From Pseudohoeflea sp964511625 (GTDB lineage Bacteria > Pseudomonadota > Alphaproteobacteria > Rhizobiales > Rhizobiaceae): 64,000 bases of DNA. Position numbers and translations under genes: made by a program. The DNA is taken from positions 21,541 through 85,540 of the forward strand of contig CAZEJG010000011.1 in NCBI GenBank assembly GCA_964511625.1, given 5' to 3'. Below, one piece after another: positions 42,064-49,242 of this stretch; the stretch's first letter is position 1; every line of letters begins with the position of its first letter. Under the pieces are notes generated by a model that saw only the letters and a program-made list of their open reading frames with translations, was not told where the DNA came from and did no database searches.

Positions 42064-43287
42064 TCAACGCGCCCCTCCCGACAACCTTCCAGCCTCCGGG
42101 AGAGATCGAAGTCGCATCATGGCGAGTGCACCGACGATCGGCCCAGGAACCAGCACGAGGAAGGCCCAGTTCCAGCCACCGAGCCAAGCCGCCATCTGCG
42201 GCACGAGCCAGATGGATACCGCCGTCAGGGCAAAACCGATCCCGAGCTGCAGCGCCAGCGCGGTGCCGACGAAATGACCGTCGGCCAGTTCGGTGACGGC
42301 CGCCGAAAACTGGGCGCTGTCGCCGATGATCGAAATCCCCCAGATGATGGCAATAAGCGCCAGAAGCCATCCGGGTCCGTCGAAGGCAAAGCCGATGAGT
42401 GCGGCGCACAGGCCCGAGACCACCATCATCCCGGCGGTCGTCAGGCAGCGGCCGATCCGGTCCGACAGCCAGCCGCCGAGCAGGCAACCGATCACGCCGG
42501 AAGCCACCACGACGAACGTCAGCATCGAGGCGGAGCCGAACGGAAAGCCGGTGAGCCCGGCTTCTGCCGCGCTGGCGAAGGCCAGCACCCAGGCCCACAT
42601 GGCGTAGAGTTCCCACATGTGGCCGAAATATCCGAGATTGGCGAGAAGGAGCGGCCTCGAGGTGAAGACCTTGAGCGACTGTCGCGGATCGAAGGTTGCG
42701 CGCCCGAAACCGTGCGGTCCTTCATCGACGGCAACCGCGAAGAGAAGGGTGCCGACCAGCGTGGTGGCCGTCGTCAGCATCACCACGGCGCGCCAGTCGA
42801 GCCCGTCGGTAACGGCGCGAAACAGATGCGGCATCGACGAGCCGAGCGTCAGCGCCCCGATCAGAAAACCGAGCGCCAGCCCCCTGCCCCTGACGAACCA
42901 GGTCGCCATCAGCTTGAGCGCCGGCGGATAGACGCCTGCGAGCGCCACGCCGGTCACGAAACGCGCGGAGATTGCCCAGCCGGGTCCCGGCTCCAGCAGC
43001 AGAGACGCGTTGGCGAGCGCCGCCACCGCACTCGAGATCGCCATCAGTCGATTCATCCGCACAAGATCCGGCAGATTGACGAACGAGGCCCCGACCGCGC
43101 CAACGACGAAACCGAGCTGCACCGCATTGGTGAGCCAGGCGGCCTGCGATGTGGAGAGCGCCCATCGGGCAATCAGTTCGGGCACGATCGCGGTGGCCGA
43201 GAACCAGGTGGTAAGCACGCCCACCACACCGATGCAGATCAGCGTCAGCGCCTTCCAGCGTCCTTCGGCTGCCACCGCGCCCGTCAC
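42064..43287 (-). CDS. MFS transporter (CynX/NimT-like)
   Basis: A 407-residue major facilitator with twelve hydrophobic helices. The family's A-motif-like loop between helices 2 and 3 reads NLPDLVRMNRLM, and a GGWLSDRIGR loop occurs after helix 8. Its substrate is unknown; close groups carry organic anions. It is the last gene of the retro-aldolase operon and starts, with GTG, just before the end of the MaoC gene. An acidic substrate of that operon would be a plausible cargo. It is unrelated to the ABC importer. Confidence 0.88.
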   Translation of the reverse strand: MTGAVAAEGRWKALTLICIGVVGVLTTWFSATAIVPELIARWALSTSQAAWLTNAVQLGFVVGAVGASFVNLPDLVRMNRLMAISSAVAALANASLLLEPGPGWAISARFVTGVALAGVYPPALKLMATWFVRGRGLALGFLIGALTLGSSMPHLFRAVTDGLDWRAVVMLTTATTLVGTLLFAVAVDEGPHGFGRATFDPRQSLKVFTSRPLLLANLGYFGHMWELYAMWAWVLAFASAAEAGLTGFPFGSASMLTFVVVASGVIGCLLGGWLSDRIGRCLTTAGMMVVSGLCAALIGFAFDGPGWLLALIAIIWGISIIGDSAQFSAAVTELADGHFVGTALALQLGIGFALTAVSIWLVPQMAAWLGGWNWAFLVLVPGPIVGALAMMRLRSLPEAGRLSGGAR

Positions 43288-43288
43288 A

Positions 43289-43738
43289 TCAAAGACCTTC
43301 GAGCGGCATGGTGTAGGTGGTGGCCGTGCCTTCCACGCAGACGTCGCCGGCGCTGTCGGTCACCGTGACCTTGAGCTGGCAGATCGGCTTGTCGGGACGC
43401 ACGGTATCGACTTCCACCCGGCCGGTGATCGTCTCGCCGACGCCGACGGCCTTCTTGAAGTTGAGATTGGTGTTGAGAAACACGGTCCCCGGTCCCGGCA
43501 AGTCCTCGGCGACGACGGCATTGAGAATGCCGGTGGTCACGCCGCCCTGCACGATCAGCTTGCCGAAGGCCGTCTTCTTGGCCAGCGCCTCGTCGTAATG
43601 GACGGGATTGCGGTCGCCGGTCATCTCGGTGAACGCCTCGATATCGGACATCTTCGTCGTGCGGCTGCGTTCAGCGCTCGCTCCCTGTTCCGGCCGACCC
43701 TTGATCGTGCCTTTCCAGCCGTCCTTGACCTCACTCAT
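43289..43738 (-). CDS. MaoC-type (R)-specific enoyl-CoA hydratase
   Basis: A 149-residue hot-dog protein with the MaoC signature GDRNPVHYDEALAKKTAFGKLIVQGG. Asp and His there (D-x4-H) form the hydratase centre. It adds water to an enoyl-CoA. It is co-transcribed with a DUF35 protein (8-base overlap) and a thiolase-like protein. That set mirrors the hydratase/retro-aldolase complexes that shorten sterol side chains (ChsH1-ChsH2 with Ltp2). An aaggagg ribosome site fixes the ATG at 43738. Confidence 0.87.
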   Translation of the reverse strand: MSEVKDGWKGTIKGRPEQGASAERSRTTKMSDIEAFTEMTGDRNPVHYDEALAKKTAFGKLIVQGGVTTGILNAVVAEDLPGPGTVFLNTNLNFKKAVGVGETITGRVEVDTVRPDKPICQLKVTVTDSAGDVCVEGTATTYTMPLEGL

Positions 43739-44162
43739 TTTTCCCTCCTTCGTCAATTGGTTGAAATGCCGGCAGCACCCGGCCGCCGATGTTCGTGGGT
43801 TTCATCTGAAGCCTGTCGCCGACGGCGGGCTCGCCCTCGCCCGGCAGGATGTGGGACAGCATGGTCGGCCCCTCGTCGAGTTCGACGAGGCCGACCACAT
43901 AGGGCGCGACAGGCGCCCAGCCGGGATGACCGGGCTTGTGGACCCGCGAAAACGACTTGAGCCGACCCTTGCCGCTCACCTGCTCCCAGCCGAGCTTGTC
44001 GCTCCAGCAATGCGGACAGATCTCGCGCGGGTAGAAGATGGCCTTCGAGCAATCCTCGCAGCGCTGGATCATCAGCCGCCCTTCGGCCGCCGCCTGCCAG
44101 AAGGGTTTCGTCAGTTCGATCTCGGTCGGGCCCGGAACCTTGAGTTCGGAAAGATCGCTCAT
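43731..44162 (-). CDS. DUF35 protein with zinc ribbon and OB-fold
   Basis: A 143-residue protein. A rubredoxin-like zinc ribbon has Cys35, Cys38, Cys49 and Cys52 (RCEDCSK and ICPHCWS). An OB-fold follows from about residue 60 (GRLKSFSRVHKPGHPGW, then VAPYVVGLVELDEG). DUF35 proteins form complexes with thiolase-like enzymes, supplying the acyl-CoA-binding surface. Its ATG overlaps the stop of the thiolase-like gene (ATGA). Together these two and MaoC probably make one enzyme complex. Confidence 0.9.
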   Translation of the reverse strand: MSDLSELKVPGPTEIELTKPFWQAAAEGRLMIQRCEDCSKAIFYPREICPHCWSDKLGWEQVSGKGRLKSFSRVHKPGHPGWAPVAPYVVGLVELDEGPTMLSHILPGEGEPAVGDRLQMKPTNIGGRVLPAFQPIDEGGKNE

Positions 44163-45313
44163 TCGTCCGCTCCCAGCACCAGCGCCACAGCTTCGCTCAT
44201 CGTCGCGCCGTTGCCGGTGGCGAGCGCGAAACGCGGGTTGCTGATCTGTCGGCCCTCGGCGGTGCCGCGCAACTGATGCACGGCCTCGACCACATGGGTC
44301 ATGCCGCCGGCGAGATCCGGCTGGCCGTAGCCGATCTGGCCGCCATGGGTGTTGAGCGGCATGTCGCCCTCCGGACTGAAATCGTGTTCACGCATGAAGC
44401 GGCCGAAACCGCCCGGTTCACACAGCCCGGAATCCTCCAGCGTGGCGGCAACCATGATCGTGTAACAGTCGTAGAGCGAGAGCAGGCTCATCTCGTCGAC
44501 CGTCACGCCGGCCTGCGCGAAGGCCCGTTCCATCGAGGGCTTCAAGGGGCCGGAAGTGAGGCTCGGCGCCTGGCTGACGGCGCGGTGCGTCACCTTTTCG
44601 CCGGCGCCGAGCAGATGCACGGCACACGACCCCAGTTCCCTGGCAAGCTTCGCCGACGTCACGATCACCGCTTCCGCACCGGCCACCGGCATGACGATTT
44701 CATAGAGATGCAGCGGCGAGGCGATCATCGGAGAATTCAGGACATCCTCGACGCTCGCCGGCTTGCCGTGAAAGATCGCGTTCGGATTGCGCTGCGCATT
44801 GGCCCGCGCCCAGTGGGCGATCAGCGCGAAATCCTCCGCCGTCGTTCCGTATTTCGCCATATGCGCCTGCATGAGAAGCGCATAGGAGATGTTGGCGCCC
44901 GACGCCCCGAAGGGCACGTCGAACTCGCGGATCGGATTGCGGTTGGGGCTGCGTGGCGCTTCCGGGTTGCGGTGGTTGCCGAGCACGCAGAGCACGGTTT
45001 CGCACATGCCCGCCGAGATCGCCGCAGCCGCCCGCCAGATCATGCCGGGGCCGGAGGCGCCGCCGAGATCCACCACATTGGCCATCACCGGCTGCAGGCC
45101 GAGATATTCCGCCACCGTCGCCGGCACGTGCTGCGGCGTCTCGCCCACCTGCGGGCCGACGAGCAGTCCGTCGACCGCATCCTTTTCGAGCCCGGCATCG
45201 GCAATCGCCCGGGCGCTGACCCGCGCCAGCATGCCGAGAGTCGTCTCGCCTTCCGTCTGGCGCACGGGCTTCAGCGAAGCCACGCCGATCAGGGCTGCCT
45301 TCGACCGGCTCAC
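44159..45313 (-). CDS. Thiolase-like lipid-transfer protein, probable retro-aldolase
   Basis: A 384-residue thiolase-fold protein of the SCP-x/Ltp type. At the position of the thiolase nucleophile it reads DLGGASGPGM, so the catalytic Cys is replaced and thiolysis is not expected. A LYDCYTI segment and the later NTHGGQIGYGQP are kept, as in Ltp2-type retro-aldolases, which use tyrosines. The likely reaction is cleavage of a beta-hydroxyacyl-CoA to a ketone or aldehyde and a shorter acyl-CoA. It starts with GTG at 45313, overlapping the stop of the acetoacetyl-CoA synthetase (GTGA). The frame is open far upstream but not coding. Confidence 0.85.
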   Translation of the reverse strand: MSRSKAALIGVASLKPVRQTEGETTLGMLARVSARAIADAGLEKDAVDGLLVGPQVGETPQHVPATVAEYLGLQPVMANVVDLGGASGPGMIWRAAAAISAGMCETVLCVLGNHRNPEAPRSPNRNPIREFDVPFGASGANISYALLMQAHMAKYGTTAEDFALIAHWARANAQRNPNAIFHGKPASVEDVLNSPMIASPLHLYEIVMPVAGAEAVIVTSAKLARELGSCAVHLLGAGEKVTHRAVSQAPSLTSGPLKPSMERAFAQAGVTVDEMSLLSLYDCYTIMVAATLEDSGLCEPGGFGRFMREHDFSPEGDMPLNTHGGQIGYGQPDLAGGMTHVVEAVHQLRGTAEGRQISNPRFALATGNGATMSEAVALVLGADE

Positions 45314-47256
45314 AGCGCCACCCCCTCGCCCAGCCGGGCGTACTCGCTCAGACAGTCGGGATTGGCGAGCGAGGCCTTGTTCTTGACCTCCGAGCCGCAC
45401 ATCATCGCCTTGCAGGCGCCCTCCACCCGCTTGCCGTTGATCGTGTAGGGAATGTCGGAGACCGCGTAGATCGCCGCCGGCACGTGGCGCGGCGAGCATT
45501 CCTTGCGCAGCATCGTCCGGATCGAGGACGCCAGCTCCGGCGTCGCCTTCTGGCCCTCGCCCATCTTCAGGCAGAGCACGATCTCCTCGTCATTGTCGAT
45601 CGGCCGGCCGAAGGTGATGCAGTCCTCGACCTCGGAGAACCGGTCGCAGACATTGTAGATGTCGGCGGTGCCGATGCGGATGCCGCCCGGATTGAGCGTG
45701 AAGTCCGAACGCCCGTGGATCACGGCACTGCCGTCGGCGTTCAGCGTCGCTCGGTCACCATGGGTCCAGATTTCGGCGCGGTCGCCGAAATAGGTCTGGT
45801 GATAGCGCTCCTTGCCGCCTTCGCCCCAGAAGGTGAGCGGCATCGAGGGAAAGGGTTCGGTACAGACCAGTTCGCCCGCCCGGCCGATGACCGGCGCGCC
45901 GCGCTCGTCGAGCACGTTGACCGCCAGACCGAGCGCCCGCGTCGTCAGCATGCCGCGACGCACCGGATGCAGCGGAGAGCCGATCAGGAAACAACCGAGG
46001 ATTTCGGTGCCGCCGGAAATCGAGGCAAAGCCGAGATCGGCTTTGATCGCCTCGTACATCCAGTCATACTGATGCGGGGCGACGGGGCTTCCCGCCGACA
46101 TCAGCCAGCGCAGCGAGGAGACATCTGTCTCCCGGCCCGGGGCAAAGCCCTTCTCCGCAAGCGTGGCGAGATATTTCGGCGAGATCCCGAGATGGGTGAG
46201 CTTCTCGGCCTCGACCATCCGCCACAGCGGTCCGCAGTCGAAACCGTCTCCCGTCTTCAGGATCGGCGCGCCGTCATAAAGCCCGATAGCGGCGTCGCAG
46301 GCGAGCGCCGAGACCATCCAGTGATACATCATCCAGGCGGCGTTCGAATACCACATCAGCGTATCGCCGGGCCGCACGTCGCCGTGCAGCATGTGCTCCT
46401 TGAGATGCTGCAGCAGCACCCCGCCGGTGCGGTGGACGATAGCCTTGGGTTTTCCCGTCGTTCCCGACGTGTAGAGGATGTAGACCGGATCGTTGAAGCC
46501 GACGCGGGTGAACTCCAGCGGCCCGTCGCTGCCGAAATCGGCATAGGAGACGACCGGCGCCGGCGCCTCGAGTGCACCTTCGCCGATGACGACGATCTGG
46601 CTCAGCCCCTCCATCCGGGCCGCCACTTCGGACAGCCGGTCGGAAATGTCGATGGACTTGCCGCCGTAGCGGACGCGCGGCTCGACGAAGAGAACCTTGG
46701 GCTGCACCTGCCCGATCCGGTCGGAGATCGCAGCTCCACCGAAATCCGGCGAACACGACGTCCAGACCGCGCCGACGGCGGCGGTGGCGAGCAGCGTCAC
46801 CAGGCATTCGATCCGGTTGGGCATGACGGCGGCCACGCGGTCGCCCGGCTTTACGCCCGCGGCCCGCAATCCGTTCGCCACTCGTGCCGTCTCGGCGCGC
46901 AATCGGTCGGCGGTCAGTTCGCGCCGGCCGCCCGCCTCGTCACCCTCGACCACGACGACGGCATCGCCGGTCCGCTTCAACAGGTTTTCGGCCAGATTGA
47001 TCTTGGCATCGGGGAAGAAGCGCGCGCCTGTCATCCAGTGCGCCGGATCGGCCACGAAGGCCACCTCCCCCTTCTCACCGACGACGCCGGCGAAATCCCA
47101 GACCTTCGACCAGAAGGCGCCGGGTTCGGATATCGACCAGCGATGCAGGCTTTCGTAATCGGCAGGCTCGAAGCCCGCCTCTCGCGCAAATCTGGCCAGC
47201 GCCGATTGCTCCGCCATGGCCGCGCCAGGCGTCCACATGACTTCCGTCACGCTCAT
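45310..47256 (-). CDS. Acetoacetyl-CoA synthetase
   Basis: A 648-residue adenylate-forming ligase. The nucleotide motif is YILYTSGTTGKPKAIVH and the hinge/C-terminal lysine is in PYTINGKRVE near residue 615. The domain order and NFSEWARTYE-less N-terminus match AcsA-type acetoacetate:CoA ligases (FPDAKINLAENLL, GISPKYLATL). It activates acetoacetate or a related 3-keto acid in the cytoplasm. With the divergent thiolase it would give acetyl-CoA. A gggagg site abuts the ATG at 47256; GTG at 47250 has better spacing. It is first in an operon with the retro-aldolase, DUF35, MaoC and MFS genes. Confidence 0.88.
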   Translation of the reverse strand: MSVTEVMWTPGAAMAEQSALARFAREAGFEPADYESLHRWSISEPGAFWSKVWDFAGVVGEKGEVAFVADPAHWMTGARFFPDAKINLAENLLKRTGDAVVVVEGDEAGGRRELTADRLRAETARVANGLRAAGVKPGDRVAAVMPNRIECLVTLLATAAVGAVWTSCSPDFGGAAISDRIGQVQPKVLFVEPRVRYGGKSIDISDRLSEVAARMEGLSQIVVIGEGALEAPAPVVSYADFGSDGPLEFTRVGFNDPVYILYTSGTTGKPKAIVHRTGGVLLQHLKEHMLHGDVRPGDTLMWYSNAAWMMYHWMVSALACDAAIGLYDGAPILKTGDGFDCGPLWRMVEAEKLTHLGISPKYLATLAEKGFAPGRETDVSSLRWLMSAGSPVAPHQYDWMYEAIKADLGFASISGGTEILGCFLIGSPLHPVRRGMLTTRALGLAVNVLDERGAPVIGRAGELVCTEPFPSMPLTFWGEGGKERYHQTYFGDRAEIWTHGDRATLNADGSAVIHGRSDFTLNPGGIRIGTADIYNVCDRFSEVEDCITFGRPIDNDEEIVLCLKMGEGQKATPELASSIRTMLRKECSPRHVPAAIYAVSDIPYTINGKRVEGACKAMMCGSEVKNKASLANPDCLSEYARLGEGVAL

Positions 47257-47303
47257 CCTCCCAAAAAATCGGACTGCGCCTCTCCGCAGCCCCTTTTAAC
47301 CAG

Positions 47304-47332
47304 ACGTTATTTTGGGTATAACCAAAAGTCAA
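47304..47332 (-). promoter_or_regulatory. Promoter of the acetoacetyl-CoA synthetase operon with embedded operator
   Basis: On the minus strand TTGACT (47332-47327) and TAACGT (47309-47304) are 17 bases apart. TTTTGGGTATAACCAAAA (plus-strand 47310-47327), one mismatched pair in 18 bases, fills the spacer. It is the same design as the 27.5 kb promoter. It would also affect the thiolase gene at 47373. Confidence 0.65.
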
Positions 47333-47372
47333 TATTGGTAGTTACAAGAATTCGACCGGGAGGAAATCGGCA

Positions 47373-48548
47373 GTGGACGACATCTTCATCGTGGGGGCGA
47401 AACGCTCCGCCATCGGTAGTCTGGAAGGCTCACTCGCGCCCCTCTCCGCTGCGGAAATCGGCGCGCAGGTGATCGCCGGCGTGCTTGCAGATACCGCGAT
47501 CGATCCCGGCACCATCGACGAAGTGATAGTCGGTCAGGTGCTGCAGGGCGGCGCGGGCCAGAACCCGGCCCGGCAGGCAGCTGTGAAGGCCGGCATTCCG
47601 GTCAGCGTGCCGGCCATGACGATCAACAAGGTCTGCGGCGCCGGCCAGAAATCGATTCACCTTGCCGCCCAGGCTATCAAGGCGGGCGATGCCGGGGTGG
47701 TGCTCGCCGGCGGCCAGGATTCGATGACCCGCGCCCCGCACATCCTCCCCAAGGCGCGCTCGGGGCAGAAGATGGGCGACGTCGCGGTCCGCGACATGAT
47801 GATCCTCGACGGGCTCTGGGACGCCTTCCACGACGTCCACATGGGCAGCACCGTAGAAACACTCGCCCGCCGCTATCAGATCACGCGCGAGGACCAGGAC
47901 CGCTTCGCGCTTCACTCACAGAAAAAGACGCAAGCTGCCCAGGCGACTCATGTTTTCGCCGACGAGATCGTGCCGGTCACCGTGCCCGGTCGCAAAGGCG
48001 ATACCGTCTTCGACCGCGACGAACATCCGCGCCAGACGTCGCTCGAAAAGCTCTCGGCCATGCGCCCCGCCTTCGAGACCGATGGCACGATTACCGCCGG
48101 CAATGCCTCGGGCATCAATGACGGCGCTTCCGCCGTCCTCGTCGCCAGCGGCCGCCGGGTGAAGGAACTGGGGCTGACGCCGATCGCCCGCATCGCCTCC
48201 TATGCGAGCTTCGCGATGGAGCCGATGAAGATGGGCCTCGGCCCCGTCGGTGCCTCGAAACAGGCGCTGAACAAGGCCGGCTGGTCGGTCAACGATCTCG
48301 ACGTCGTCGAGGTCAACGAGGCTTTTGCCGCACAATCGCTCGCGGTGCAGAAGGAAATGGGCTGGGATCCGGACGCCTGCAATCCGCATGGCGGCGCCAT
48401 CGCGCTCGGCCATCCGCTCGCCGCCTCCGGCAACCGCATCGTCGTCACCCTCGTCCACGAGTTGAGACGCCGAGGCAAGGGCAAGGGCCTCGCCACGCTC
48501 TGCATCGGCGGCGGCATGGGTGTCGCGATCTGCGTGGAAGCGGTCTGA
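47373..48548 (+). CDS. Acetyl-CoA C-acetyltransferase (thiolase)
   Basis: A 391-residue thiolase with the complete active site: Cys88 in NKVCGAGQK, His in NPHGGAIALGHPLA, and the second Cys in CIGGGMG. It cleaves acetoacetyl-CoA to two acetyl-CoA, or runs the reverse. It is divergent from the acetoacetyl-CoA synthetase over 116 bases with a shared operator, so the two activities are probably induced together. It starts with GTG preceded by a gggaggaa site. Confidence 0.92.
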   Translation: MDDIFIVGAKRSAIGSLEGSLAPLSAAEIGAQVIAGVLADTAIDPGTIDEVIVGQVLQGGAGQNPARQAAVKAGIPVSVPAMTINKVCGAGQKSIHLAAQAIKAGDAGVVLAGGQDSMTRAPHILPKARSGQKMGDVAVRDMMILDGLWDAFHDVHMGSTVETLARRYQITREDQDRFALHSQKKTQAAQATHVFADEIVPVTVPGRKGDTVFDRDEHPRQTSLEKLSAMRPAFETDGTITAGNASGINDGASAVLVASGRRVKELGLTPIARIASYASFAMEPMKMGLGPVGASKQALNKAGWSVNDLDVVEVNEAFAAQSLAVQKEMGWDPDACNPHGGAIALGHPLAASGNRIVVTLVHELRRRGKGKGLATLCIGGGMGVAICVEAV

Positions 48549-48549
48549 C

Positions 48550-49242
48550 CTATTTGCGGGAGGCAAATTCGATCGCGTCTTCGAGATGCGCCTTCATCGC
48601 CGCGGCGGCGCCTGCTTCGTCGCCCCTGGCCACGCAGTCGAGAATGCGCGTATGGCCTTCGAGCGCCTGTTTGAGCCCGTCCTTGGTGGCAAGCGTCACC
48701 TGCCGCTCGGACCCCGTCGCGGTCATGACGAAGTGGACGAGACTGTCGATCAGCGAATTGCCGGTGCTCTCGCCGAGGATGCGATGGAAATCCGCGTCCG
48801 CCTTGATCGCCTTTTCCGGGTCGTCGATATTCGCCGCCAGGTCCTCGACGCTCTCGCGCAGCTTCTCGATATGGTCAGGATCGATCGCCTTCGCGGCCAG
48901 CGCCGCGAGATTGGGCTCGAACAGCATGCGCAGTTCGAAGACCTTGGCGACATTGTCGCCGTTGCCGCCGACCCAGGTTTCCAGCATGTGCCGTTCGCGG
49001 TCGGCCCGGGAGCGCACGAAGGCGCCGCGGCCGGCATGGACCTCGATATAGCCTTCGCGTTCGAGCGCCCGGAGCGCCTCGCGCAGGCTGATTCGGCTGA
49101 TACCGAACTGCTGGCACATGGTCCGCTCGCTCGGCAGCTTCTCGCCCGGCGGCAGGCCCTGTTTCTCGATCATCGTGCGGATCTGGTTGGCTACGTCCTG
49201 CCAGATCGACCGGCGCTCGATGGTCGCGAATAGGTCGGTCAT
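48550..49242 (-). CDS. GntR family regulator, FadR/FCD subfamily
   Basis: A 230-residue regulator with an N-terminal GntR HTH (EKLPSERTMCQQFGISRISLREALRALEREGYIEV) and a C-terminal all-helical FCD ligand domain with the metal-site residues D-x4-H in DADFHRILG and later histidines. FCD regulators bind organic acids and recognise TGGT-N3-ACCA 11-mers. Exactly such a site (52339-52349) lies in the promoter of the operon that ends with this gene. Its ATG overlaps the stop of the molybdoenzyme gene by four bases, so autoregulation is likely. Converges on the thiolase gene. Confidence 0.9.
   Translation of the reverse strand: MTDLFATIERRSIWQDVANQIRTMIEKQGLPPGEKLPSERTMCQQFGISRISLREALRALEREGYIEVHAGRGAFVRSRADRERHMLETWVGGNGDNVAKVFELRMLFEPNLAALAAKAIDPDHIEKLRESVEDLAANIDDPEKAIKADADFHRILGESTGNSLIDSLVHFVMTATGSERQVTLATKDGLKQALEGHTRILDCVARGDEAGAAAAMKAHLEDAIEFASRK

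Noticed and set aside
45253..45499. N-terminal extension of the thiolase-like protein to 45499
   Set aside because: It lies within the end of acetoacetyl-CoA synthetase, has no family match, and the GTG at 45313 gives the normal overlap GTGA and domain start.
45484..47472. 662-residue plus-strand frame
   Set aside because: Antisense to acetoacetyl-CoA synthetase and also overlaps the real thiolase start; no recognisable domains.
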